Positions 1 through 9,400 of a stretch of DNA of 64,000 nucleotides are shown here, piece by piece. The notes under the pieces are model-generated. The model saw only the letters and a program-made list of their open reading frames with translations, made no database searches and was not told the origin of the DNA. This DNA comes from DASRJW01 sp964567755 (GTDB lineage Bacteria > Krumholzibacteriota > Krumholzibacteriia > G020349025), in contig CAZMNW010000020.1 in assembly GCA_964567755.1 (NCBI GenBank), positions 154,459 to 218,458 on the forward strand, written 5' to 3'. The number at the start of each line of letters is the position of its first letter. Within the stretch, counting starts at the first letter, position 1. The translations under genes and the position numbers were made by a program.

Positions 1-1782
1 GTGCAGCGAGGCCGGGATCTTGCGTCCCTCCGCGACACGGAGTATCGCGCTGCGCTCGTGCGGATCGAAGGCATCCCACATGAAACGGTAGTGGAAGCGC
101 GCTTCCTCGTAGAAGCGGCGCCGGATCTCGTCGAAATCGGGGTCGCCGCCATGGCCTTCCTCGAGATACTCGAGGCTGTGGCTGCAGGCGATCTGCAGGA
201 AGAACGGGAACAGGCCCGCCATCTCCAGGATCTGACGCTCGTGAGACAGAAGCGGCCGTTGCACGTCGGCAGAGGGTACCTCTATGAGCTCGCGCGCTTC
301 GTCGGGGCGGAGCACGCTGAGTGGCAGTGGCGTGAAGATGTTGAAGAATGGCGAGTCACGAATCTCCTGGGTATGGCAGAGCTGTTGCAGGTCACGCGCC
401 GAAGAAGTGATGTAGGCGACATTGTAGTGATTGGCGAGATAGCGCAAGAAAGAAAAGAACTCCAAATCGAAGTTCGCATTCGTGGTGATGGCTTCGAACT
501 CGTCCATGAGCAAGACCAAGCGCAAATCGCCGCCGTGCAAACGGTCGACCAAATCCTTGATGCCGCTCAAGTCGCGACTGCAGTCCGAGACGTCCAAGCG
601 TCCACGTAGCTCGAGATTGGCGATGCCGAGCACCGTATTCACGAACGTATCGAGCGCCATGTTCTTTTGCTGTTGCAAATCGACGTAGACCATGATGGTC
701 GATTCGTGGTCCTCCAGATGCTGCTCGCGGTTGCGTTTCGTGTAGATGAAATTAAGCAGCGACGATTTGCCGATCTTGCGGTCCCCGACCACCGAAACCG
801 AACCTGGCGGTGTGGCATTCAAACGCGAGAAGATGCGGTTGACCTCTTGCTTGCGCCCGAAGAAATCCGCGGAGCTCTTGATCATGACCCGGTTCAAGTA
901 CGGATTCTTGAGCTTGGGCGCAGGGCGGGGAAGGGCCTTGGGCAAAGTCATCGTGCGGCTGGTGCTCTGCACATCCGACGAGACCAGAATCCCTTGCAGT
1001 CGCTCGGCGAGCGCCCCCGCTTCGACCGGACGCTGACCCGGCTGTTTGCGCAGACATTGATCGATCAGGCTCACCAGGGCTTCGGGCGCCTGTGGCGCGG
1101 CTTGCTGCACGGGCGGATGCGGGCGGTCGACGATGTTGTAGAGCGTGGACATGAAGTGCTCGGCCTCGAAGGGATGCAACCCCGTCACCATCTCGTAAAG
1201 AATGACACCGAAGCTGAAAATGTCGCTGGCAGGGGTCGCTTTGTGGCCGTCGATCACCTCGGGAGCCATGTATTTGAGCGTGCCGGCGATGCCGTGACTG
1301 ACGGTGACGGACATCCGGTTGATGTCGCGTGCCATGCCGAGATCCAGGATCTTGGCGCGGTCGCTGTCGTCGACCATGACGTTGTTGGTCGACAGATCGC
1401 GGTGCACGATCTGCAAGCTGTGCAGCGCCTGGAGCCCGCGCGCGACCTGGATCAAAATGCGAAGACTGCGCTCCAGAGCCAGCGGCGGCTGCTTGGGAAT
1501 GTCGCGCAGGGTGCGTCCGGGGAAATACTCCATGACCATGTAGGGGACGGACTCGTCCATGTCGTAGACCTGGACCACGTTCTCGTGGTTCAGGCTGGCG
1601 AGACGGCGGGCCTCGGCCAAAAAGCGTTTCATCTCCTTTTCTTCGGCGATCTCGGGCTTGAGCATCTTGAGCGCGACGCGGCGATCCAGTTTCTTGTCGT
1701 GACAGAGGTAGACCAGACCGAAAGACCCGTGGCCGAGCGTTTCGAGAACGACGTAATTGTTGCCGAAAATTTGTTCCGTCAT
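1..1782 (-). CDS. Ser/Thr protein kinase fused to STAND-like ATPase (3' end outside window)
   Basis: The reading frame starts at ATG 1780-1782 and is still open at base 1, so only 594 codons are visible. The N-terminal third is a Hanks-type kinase: glycine loop GHGSFG near residues 17-22, VALK lysine near 39, catalytic HRDLSTNN, a DLG in place of DFG, and MAPE. The key Asp and Asn residues are present, so it is probably active. Residues from about 290 onward form a P-loop ATPase with FFGR, Walker A GDRKIGKSS and Walker B LVLLMDEFE. This resembles STAND or archaeal-ATPase modules. It lies 2 nt downstream of a sister ATPase with the same FFGR/Walker layout, so the two are almost certainly co-transcribed. 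The kinase call is firm; the signalling role is inferred and the substrate unknown. Confidence 0.9.
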   Translation of the reverse strand, partial: MTEQIFGNNYVVLETLGHGSFGLVYLCHDKKLDRRVALKMLKPEIAEEKEMKRFLAEARRLASLNHENVVQVYDMDESVPYMVMEYFPGRTLRDIPKQPPLALERSLRILIQVARGLQALHSLQIVHRDLSTNNVMVDDSDRAKILDLGMARDINRMSVTVSHGIAGTLKYMAPEVIDGHKATPASDIFSFGVILYEMVTGLHPFEAEHFMSTLYNIVDRPHPPVQQAAPQAPEALVSLIDQCLRKQPGQRPVEAGALAERLQGILVSSDVQSTSRTMTLPKALPRPAPKLKNPYLNRVMIKSSADFFGRKQEVNRIFSRLNATPPGSVSVVGDRKIGKSSLLNFIYTKRNREQHLEDHESTIMVYVDLQQQKNMALDTFVNTVLGIANLELRGRLDVSDCSRDLSGIKDLVDRLHGGDLRLVLLMDEFEAITTNANFDLEFFSFLRYLANHYNVAYITSSARDLQQLCHTQEIRDSPFFNIFTPLPLSVLRPDEARELIEVPSADVQRPLLSHERQILEMAGLFPFFLQIACSHSLEYLEEGHGGDPDFDEIRRRFYEEARFHYRFMWDAFDPHERSAILRVAEGRKIPASLH

Positions 1783-1784
1783 GT

Positions 1785-3995
1785 CTACCCTTCCTCGCGC
1801 AGCACACGCAGCTTCTGTGCTTCCCAGACCAGCTCGAGGCGCTGGCCTGGCTGAATATCCACCGCGAGCTTGTCGCTCTTGCCGTCACGGAAAACGACTT
1901 CGATCGTATGCCGACCGGCCGAGATCTCTTGTTCCCCAGAGCTCGGCAGCTCGCCCGAGCCCACCTGACGCTCGTCGATGTAGATACGCGCTGGGCGGTC
2001 ACCGCGGACGAGCAACATTCCCGCGGGCACCGAGCTCAGGCGCAGACGCAGGTGCTTGGTGGAGTGATCCACGACCAAGGTCGTGTCCACCATGACGTAC
2101 CCGGCCATCTCGGCGCGGAAGAGATGCGAGCCGAATGCGAGCGCCGCGATCACGAGCGGGGCGACACCGCGTTTCTGGCCGTCGACATGGATCTCTGCCC
2201 CGTCAGGGATGGTGACGATGTTCAGGCTCAGTGTGATGGGTTCGAGCCGGACACGGATCGCGATCGTCGTATCGGGCAGCACGCGTACCGATCGTGCCAG
2301 AGTTTGGAAGCCGTCTTGTCGCACCTCGATCGCATGCTCGATGGGGACCCCCAAGCGGGTGATTTCAGCCGTCCCGGTGCCTATCTCGTTGCCGTCGATC
2401 CAGATACGAGCCGTCGCGGGATCGGCCTCGATGCGCAGCGCACCGTGTTGGGGTTGCAAAGCCACCCGAACCGAAGCGGAATCGGTTGCAGCAACCCGGG
2501 TCACGAGCGTCGAATCGTGAAAACCGGGCGCGCTGAGCACGAAACTCACATCGCGGTTCGCAGCAACGGCACGTTCGAACCGCCCCATGGCGACCGGTTG
2601 GCCGTCGAGGAGGATTCTCGCTTCAGGCGGCTCGACGACGAGACGAAGAAAGCCGCTCCTCGAGGCCACGAGGGCGGGCGGATCGATGCCCGCCGCGTCA
2701 GCTCCGTCGTCCGCCGGTTGTGATCGTGGCCAGAGGGCCCAGCTCCCCACCACGAGACCGGCGACGCCTGCGGCCGCGAGCGCCACCCATCGGGCCCGCC
2801 GCGACGGCGGCGAACGGAACGCGAGCCCCTCTTCGTGCATCACCTGCCAGACGGAATGCATGCGCCGGATCCACAGGCGCCAGAGGTCCATGCGAAACGC
2901 GAATTCAGGCGGTCGCACGTCGCTCTTGGTCAGCAGCTCTTGCTTGAAGAGAGTTTCCAGAGCCGTGGAAATCTCGGGACGCGTGAGACGTAGAGGGTAG
3001 TTTCCATTCTTGAGCGTGATGGTGAGATGTTCGGCGCTGGCGTGGCCGCTGGCGGTCTCGATGCTTTCCGCCAACAACGCGAGCGTCAGTTTTTGCTCTC
3101 GCTGCAGCGTGTCCCACAAGAACGTCATCTGCGGGAATGGATGCTCCACGATCATCTCGACGACCACGTCCAGGATGGCGGCGGTGACCGTGTTCGTGCG
3201 GTCTTCGTTCAAGGCGTCGACGAGGTACTGGCACACCGCCTGAGTGAAGAAGGGGTGCCCGGCGGTGAGACGCAGGATCGATTGCACGGTGTCGTCGGCG
3301 TACGTCACCCGACCGCTCACGGGTTGCTGGATGAGACGCAGGGAATCCGCCGGTTGCAAGTAGCTGATGCGACGGTATTCGTGCGCTTTCTCGAGAATGC
3401 CCCAGTACTCTGTGCGCCGCTCTTCCAGGTGCTGCGAACCGGTGAAGATGAGGAACATCGGCAAGTTCTCCATGAGATTGGCGAGGATGAGAAGAACGTC
3501 TTTCGTGAGTACGCCGTTGTCGAGTTTGTCTTCGAACAACTCGTACTCGTCGAAGAGCAGCAGGAGCTTGCGATGCGGACAATGCTCGAGTACGGATTCG
3601 ATGAAGGAGCGGAACACGGCCGAAGGATTGCCGCGGGCGAAGTCCGGGATCTCCAGACTGCGACCTTCCTCCGCGAGCTGTTCGACGACTTCCTTGGCGA
3701 TGAGTGACAGGAACTCCGTTTCGTCCTCCACCGCCATGGCTTGCATGTCGATGAGAACGGGGATGAACTCGCTGCCGAGTCGTCCCTGCTGGATCTGCAG
3801 CAGGATCGAGGTCTTGCCGCTACGGCGCTCGCCGCAGAAGACCATGAGGGAGCCACGGCCGGCCTGCTTGAAACGTTTCTGCACCAGCTCGAACTCGGAC
3901 TCGCGGCCGAAGAACATCTCCGGATTGCGCACGGGATTGCCGACGATGAAGGGATTCGGAGAGATGGGTACGAACTCGGGAGGCGTCGGGCTCAT
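1785..3995 (-). CDS. STAND-like ATPase with transmembrane helix and C-terminal PEGA repeats
   Basis: The 736-residue protein opens with FFGRESE (28-34), Walker A GERRSGKTS (55-63) and Walker B LLLLFDEYE (144-152), an ATPase domain similar to that in the kinase gene immediately downstream. A basic stretch and one membrane helix (AAAGVAGLVVGSWALW, about residue 410-428) are followed by four PEGA-like beta repeats, each with a pattern like ARIWIDG or AEIHVDG. PEGA domains normally sit in surface or periplasmic parts of proteins. The topology suggests a cytoplasmic ATPase joined to an external sensor or anchor. ATG 3995 follows an AGAAGGA ribosome site. Residues 111-126 are encoded by a 45-bp stretch that recurs in intergenic DNA at 6309-6353. 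Function is unknown beyond signalling. Confidence 0.85.
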   Translation of the reverse strand: MSPTPPEFVPISPNPFIVGNPVRNPEMFFGRESEFELVQKRFKQAGRGSLMVFCGERRSGKTSILLQIQQGRLGSEFIPVLIDMQAMAVEDETEFLSLIAKEVVEQLAEEGRSLEIPDFARGNPSAVFRSFIESVLEHCPHRKLLLLFDEYELFEDKLDNGVLTKDVLLILANLMENLPMFLIFTGSQHLEERRTEYWGILEKAHEYRRISYLQPADSLRLIQQPVSGRVTYADDTVQSILRLTAGHPFFTQAVCQYLVDALNEDRTNTVTAAILDVVVEMIVEHPFPQMTFLWDTLQREQKLTLALLAESIETASGHASAEHLTITLKNGNYPLRLTRPEISTALETLFKQELLTKSDVRPPEFAFRMDLWRLWIRRMHSVWQVMHEEGLAFRSPPSRRARWVALAAAGVAGLVVGSWALWPRSQPADDGADAAGIDPPALVASRSGFLRLVVEPPEARILLDGQPVAMGRFERAVAANRDVSFVLSAPGFHDSTLVTRVAATDSASVRVALQPQHGALRIEADPATARIWIDGNEIGTGTAEITRLGVPIEHAIEVRQDGFQTLARSVRVLPDTTIAIRVRLEPITLSLNIVTIPDGAEIHVDGQKRGVAPLVIAALAFGSHLFRAEMAGYVMVDTTLVVDHSTKHLRLRLSSVPAGMLLVRGDRPARIYIDERQVGSGELPSSGEQEISAGRHTIEVVFRDGKSDKLAVDIQPGQRLELVWEAQKLRVLREEG

Positions 3996-4339
3996 GATCC
4001 TTCTCGCGCCGGGGGAGTCGTCCGCAGAAGGTGCCGTCGTTGCCGTCGCAATGGTCCCAATACCTTATAACGTAGCACAGGACTGAAAGGGGTCCCATGC
4101 CGTGTCCAGCCTTGAGAATTGCAGGATCGCAACTCCCGTTTCGCCGCTGATGCTGAATGAGACGCCATCGATGGGGGAGCGGACGCCGGACACCAGGCAC
4201 TTCCATGGCCCCTCCACGCACATTCCTACGTTCTCCATGTAGCCGATCGAGCGGTGGCCATGACCACAGGGGCGCAAGCCCTAGCGACGGTGTGGGTTGC
4301 AGGAAAAACGGTTGTCGACCGATCGTTGGAGGGCGGGCG
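3996..4339. other. Divergent intergenic region without a convincing gene
   Basis: This 344-bp gap separates the minus-strand ATPase from the plus-strand M4 peptidase, so it should hold both promoters. A TATAAC-like hexamer lies at about 4063-4068, but I find no good -35 partner on either strand. A 70-codon minus-strand frame at 4065-4277 starts with TTG, lacks a ribosome site and resembles nothing I recognise. Confidence 0.5.
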
Positions 4340-6220
4340 ATGAAGAAGACTCTCATTTCGGCCTTTTTGGCGACGCTCGTGATCATGAGCTTCACGGCCC
4401 GGGACGCACGCAGTGCCGGTCCATCGCCGGACCGGGTTTCCGCGCTTCTGAACAGCCTGCGCCTCGATCCGGGGCGATCCTCTTCCGGCACCCTCGGGCA
4501 GCCACGTTTCGGCTACGACAAGGACGGTTGGATTCAGTATCTCGGGGCTCCTGCCGGCTACGCGTTCCCGGCTACCTCCAGTCAGACCACGCCCGAGGTG
4601 GTTGCCCAGACTTTTCTGGACGACAATCGTGACCTCTTCGGAGTCACCACCTCCGCGGTGAAGTTCTCGGTCAAGCGCACCAAGAATCTCGAGAATCGCC
4701 GTTTTGTCCGATTCGAACAAACCTACGCCGGGATCCCTGTCTTCGCTGCCGGGATCCTCGTGCAGTTGGACACGGCGAACGGAATCCAAGCGGTTTTCAG
4801 CGACTTGCTCACGGATACTGCGCGCATCGATCGCAACGAGATTTCGCTGTCGCCAAGTCTCACCGCCGAGCAAATCATAGATCTCGTCGGCGAGCGCCTG
4901 GAGCCTAAGACCGCGGCGATGCCGGTCGAGGTCAAGGCGCTCGGCCTCCTGCTCTTCGCCCCGCCGGTTCTGGATCTGAAGGGCGACATCCAGCTAGTGT
5001 GGCTGGTCGAGACCCAAAGCGAAGACGTCCTTGAAGCGAACCGTCGCCTGCTCGTGGACGCCCACGATGGATCGGTCGCCCGCGATTACCCGCGCTACTA
5101 CTCCCTCGATCGATTGATCCACGACGCTGGCAACATGGACCAGGATGGCCCTCTCGTGCGCGCCGAAGGCCAGGCCCCCATTGGGCTTGCCGACGCGAAC
5201 CAAGCCTACGATGCTATCGGAGACACGTACTCTTTCTACTTGGAGAATCACGGACGCGTCGGAATCGGAGTTCTTCCACTTTTCCCTCCCTTTTGTGGAT
5301 ATCTCACCGAATGCGCGACCGTACGATACTGCGACCCTGATGACCCTTGCCCATGGCAGAATGCGCGCTGGAGTGAAGGATCTCGCCGCATGTACTTCGG
5401 CTCCGGGTGGGCAGTGGACGACGTTGTCGCCCACGAGTACACGCACGGCGTGACCGACGCAGAATCCGATCTGATCTACGAGAACACCCCGGGGGCGATC
5501 AACGAATCTTTCTCCGATATCTGGGGTGAGTACGTCGACCTGACGAACGGGCGCGGCAACGACGCAGCCATCGTGCGTTGGGTCATTGGCGAAGACCTCG
5601 TTCGATCCCTCCGCGACATGGAGGACCCCCCTTTTCGCGGCGACCCGGATCGCTTGAGCAGCCCCTTCTATGCCCCGTCCGTGAGCAATCCGGACGATAC
5701 AAACGACTTCGGCGGCGTCCACAGAAATAGCGGCGTCAGCAACAAGCTGTGCTTTCTCCTCACCGATGGCGACACTCTCGGCTTCAACGGGCAGACTGTC
5801 TATGGCATGGGAATCCCAGTTGTGGCGGATCTTTTTTATGAGGTGAATGCAAACCTCTTCACAGGTACAGCGCCCAACTGGTTCAATTACTACCACGCTT
5901 TGCAGCAGGCGGCGATCAACCTCGGCTGGAGCGACGCCGACCAGAACAATGTCTACGCCGCTTGCCTGGCGGTCGAGATCGTCGATGTGGGGCGGACCGT
6001 CGTCGTGGATGGGAGCTCGACGTGTCCGGCGGTGATTTACAATCCAGTCTGCATCCTCGGTGCAGGTCCGTACACCACCGTGACCGCAGGCTCGAACGCT
6101 GTGCGCCCGGGCGAAACGCTCTCGATCCGCGCCGGCAACTACGACGAGCTGGTCACGTTTGGCAAGCGCAACGTCATCGTTCGGAGCGAGGGAGGAATCG
6201 TGCGGATCGGACCTCCATGA
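4340..6220 (+). CDS. Secreted thermolysin-like M4 metallopeptidase
   Basis: The start is ATG 4340, preceded by GGAGG, giving 626 residues. An upstream in-frame extension has no leader-like sequence and was dropped. The signal peptide is MKKTLISAFLATLVIMSFTA. An FTP/PepSY-type propeptide with the motif YAGIPVF follows. The catalytic zinc motif HEYTHG is near residue 365, the third zinc ligand lies in GAINESFSD, and the transition-state His is in GGVHRNSG. These are the standard M4 (thermolysin/bacillolysin) elements, so the enzyme should be an active extracellular endopeptidase after propeptide cleavage. The last 60 residues resemble the start of a beta-helix-like domain that stops early (GETLSIRAGNY), which may be a shortened C-terminal domain. 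Confidence 0.93.
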   Translation: MKKTLISAFLATLVIMSFTARDARSAGPSPDRVSALLNSLRLDPGRSSSGTLGQPRFGYDKDGWIQYLGAPAGYAFPATSSQTTPEVVAQTFLDDNRDLFGVTTSAVKFSVKRTKNLENRRFVRFEQTYAGIPVFAAGILVQLDTANGIQAVFSDLLTDTARIDRNEISLSPSLTAEQIIDLVGERLEPKTAAMPVEVKALGLLLFAPPVLDLKGDIQLVWLVETQSEDVLEANRRLLVDAHDGSVARDYPRYYSLDRLIHDAGNMDQDGPLVRAEGQAPIGLADANQAYDAIGDTYSFYLENHGRVGIGVLPLFPPFCGYLTECATVRYCDPDDPCPWQNARWSEGSRRMYFGSGWAVDDVVAHEYTHGVTDAESDLIYENTPGAINESFSDIWGEYVDLTNGRGNDAAIVRWVIGEDLVRSLRDMEDPPFRGDPDRLSSPFYAPSVSNPDDTNDFGGVHRNSGVSNKLCFLLTDGDTLGFNGQTVYGMGIPVVADLFYEVNANLFTGTAPNWFNYYHALQQAAINLGWSDADQNNVYAACLAVEIVDVGRTVVVDGSSTCPAVIYNPVCILGAGPYTTVTAGSNAVRPGETLSIRAGNYDELVTFGKRNVIVRSEGGIVRIGPP

Positions 6221-6308
6221 AGGTCGGCCGGCGCGAGAACGTCCCGATCGCTTCAAGATCACGCCGCCGCGAGTGCTTGTTTCTCGTCTGAACGCCCACC
6301 CAGGGGTG

Positions 6309-6358
6309 GCCGAAGGATGGCCGCCGGCGAAGTCCGGGATCTCGAAACTGCGATCCCG
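6309..6358. repeat. 45-bp repeat copy with hairpin, also found inside the PEGA-ATPase gene
   Basis: Bases 6309-6353 match 3619-3663 at 41 of 45 positions. This copy lies between the convergent M4 peptidase and phosphoesterase genes. Together with the next bases it forms a hairpin with 7-bp arms CGGGATC and GATCCCG (6335-6358). The copy inside the ATPase gene lacks the second arm. Translated in the same minus frame, both encode EIPDFA. The hairpin could act as a transcription terminator or be part of a dispersed repeat. Confidence 0.6.
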
Positions 6359-6431
6359 CGCAGGACCAGGACGCGCGGCCGGGTCAAGAGATGCCCCCGA
6401 CGACCCGGACCGCACGCCTGGTGCCCCTCCA

Positions 6432-9400
6432 TCAGCGTTGGACGACGACTTTCTGCTTCCACGTGCGCGCTCCGAACGAGGCACGGAAGAAGTAGACCCC
6501 CGCCGGAACGCGGGTGCCGCCATCGTCGTGGATGTCCCATTGCAACCGGTGTCGACCCGCCGGCTGCAGGCCGCGCACGAGCGTGCGCACACGCTGTCCA
6601 CGGGCGTTGAAGATGGAAACCTCCACGAGGGCGCTGCTTTGGAGATCGAAGACGACGCTTGTCCACTGCGTCGCCGGATTGGGATGGATGCGCTCGATGG
6701 CGACAACGGCCGCGGGTTCGCCGGCCAGAGGCCCGAGTTTGGTGGCGGCGCCGGAGCGAACTTCGACCGCGACGGCGGCCCAGTCGCCGGTGCTCTCAAA
6801 GCTCCCGTCGAACACGGTTGACGGCGAAGTGGCGCTGCGGTCCGCGACCGCGAGGCCGGCGACGCCGCCGCCCGAGCCCTGGTGCAGCTCGATGCGCTCC
6901 GACCACCCGGGACCTGGTGTGTTGACGCGGCCGCGCATGGCGACACCCCCGAACACGGCGGATCCGCTCTGTGTCGCGAGCGTGAGCGAATACGCCGGGC
7001 CATCGATGCCGTTGCTGCAGCTCCCATCCACACCGTTGGTATTGCCGGAAACGATGCTGCCGATCGGCGTGGTCGCATGCGCGCCGGAGTAACGCGCCAC
7101 AGCGATCAACGCGTTTTCTACCGGCGACGCCAAGGTGGCGCTCACGCTGCCGGGACCGGGTGTGCCGCGCGCCATCCAGATCTCGATGCCGGTCTGGCCG
7201 CGGCCGGCGCACTGGGCGCGGACACGCGTCCACACGAGCCCCAATCCGGTGACGGCGGTCACGTTGCGAATCGGTTTGCTGGCAATGCTGGCGAGAAAGA
7301 GATCGCCTTGGGCGCCGCTCGGCGCTGCCGTGGTCGCCACGCTGGCGATGGCCGAGGACGCGCCGGACTGCACCTCGACGAAGGTGACACTGCCCGCGGT
7401 CGTGCCGCCGACGTTCAAAGTCACCGTCGTCTCGGCGCTCTGCAGGTTGCCGTCGCTGGCACGATACGTGAAGCTGTCCGCGCCGCTCCATCCGCTCGCG
7501 GGCATGTAGGTGAACGATCCATTGGATTGGAGCACCAGCGTGCCGTGATCGACGTCGTTCTGCAGCACGGCGCTCAAGCCCTCACCATCGGCGTCGCTGT
7601 CGTTGCCGAGAACACCGGGAGCCGCGACGGCGAGCGTCGCGCCCGCTTGCACGGAGTAACTTTCCGTGGCCGCTACGGGCGCATCCGGCGCCGGCGTCAC
7701 CGTGATCGTGACGACGGCGGTGTCGGAACCACCGTTGCCGTCGCTGGCGCGGTAGGTGAAGGCGTCGGTGCCGTGGAAGTTGGCCTGCGGCGTGTAGGTG
7801 AACGCACCGCTCGATTGCAGTGACAGCGTGCCGTGTGTGGGCTGCACCGTGACCTGTGCCATGAGCGGATGGTTTTCGGCATCGGTATCGTTGGCGAGAA
7901 CGCCGGGTGCCGCGACTGCAAGAGTCACATCCTCGGCGACCGTGTAACCGTCGTCGACGGCCACGGGGGCGGTGTTGCCGGGCCCGGGTCCCGCCGGTAG
8001 CTGCAGCACGAGCTGCGGTTTGTTGGCGCTCTCCTTCGAGCCGTAGCGGCCGCTGTTGGACGACGTGCTCTGCAACGCGAAGCTGTAGGTGCCGTCGCCG
8101 GTGATCGCAGAAGTGACGTCGAACTCGATCCACGTGCCGCTCGAGACACTGCCAATCGTGGTGAGCGCTGGCGCCGTGATCGCCGGCGCGTTGTTCGCGT
8201 GGATGCCGGTTTCGACCCAGGGTGTCGTCGTGCCCACGTAGTTATTCGAAACTGCATGCATCGTGCCGGCGATGGGGGTGCCATCGATGACGTAGAGCCG
8301 CAGCTTGGCGACATCGAATGTGCTCACCCCAGAGAGCGTGAACTTGAGATAACTCTTGTACGTGCTGCTGCCAGACTTCACCCGCATCTCGGTGGCAGCG
8401 CCGAAGTTGCTGGTGGATCCGGAGCGGATATACGCATCCGCCACGGGGTTGAAGACCAAGGTCGCCGGTGTCCCGGCGCTGTCGTTGTCACGGATGGTGC
8501 CTTGTCCACGCGCGTCGGCGAGCGTGGCGTTGCTCGCGTTCGAAAGATCGACGAAGAAAGTTTCGTCAGGCTCGTCGCCGGTGTCCCCGAGCACCGGCAC
8601 GGAGATCGTGCGCGACGTGGTGGAACCACTGAAGCTCAAAGTTCCCGACGAGGTGGTGTAGTCCGCGCCGGACTGGGCGGAACCGTTCGTGGTCGCGTAC
8701 TGGACGCTCACCGTTTGGCCGTCGGGGTTGGCAAGCGTGACGGTGAAGACGGCGGTGACCGAGCCAGTGTCGCCTTCGTCGATGCTCGCATCCGAGATGG
8801 CGAGCGAGGGCGTCGTCGACCCGCCGCAAGGTGGACGGCTCACGGGCTGCGAGTTGTTGTCCCACGGGTTGCGCACGAACTGAAACATGTTGGAGGCGTC
8901 GAGCGTGGCGGTGACCTGAACGGGGAGCTCCTGGCCGCCCTGCTCCACCTGCACACGCGTGACGTTGGTGGCCGAAAAGGGTTTGTCCAGCATCCAGCTG
9001 TGGCCATCGCCGTGGATGTAGAGGATCGGCTTGGCGAAGCTCTGTGCTGCCGCGTCGAACGGGCTGAAGAAGGTGGAGCGATTGCCGCCCGGGCCGGCTT
9101 GGGCGAAGACGACTGCGCCGCGCACTTGCGACGCCTGCTGTTGCAGGTGCTGGCTCACCCAGGCGGCGTCGTCTTGCATGATGCCGCTGTCATTCGAGCC
9201 GCCGACGAGGTTGATGCCGAGGAACAGCACACCCTTGTAGACGAACGAGAAGTTCTCCTGTCGCCCGCTCTGGCGCGACGTGGATGGCGAGCAGGTCCAG
9301 TTCGATTCCAGCCCCAGTAGGTACTGCACCCAGTATTGCCAGCCCTGGGAAGGACTCGAGCAGTCCGTGGTTTCGTTGTCCCCCGGGACGATGTAGGCGG

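Noticed and set aside
4065..4277. A 70-codon minus-strand frame between ATPase and peptidase
   Set aside because: It begins at TTG without a ribosome site and matches nothing I recognise, although its composition is not clearly random.
4994..7078. A 694-codon minus-strand frame spanning the end of the M4 peptidase
   Set aside because: It runs antisense to the intact zinc peptidase and across the intergenic repeat; no motif or start signal supports it.
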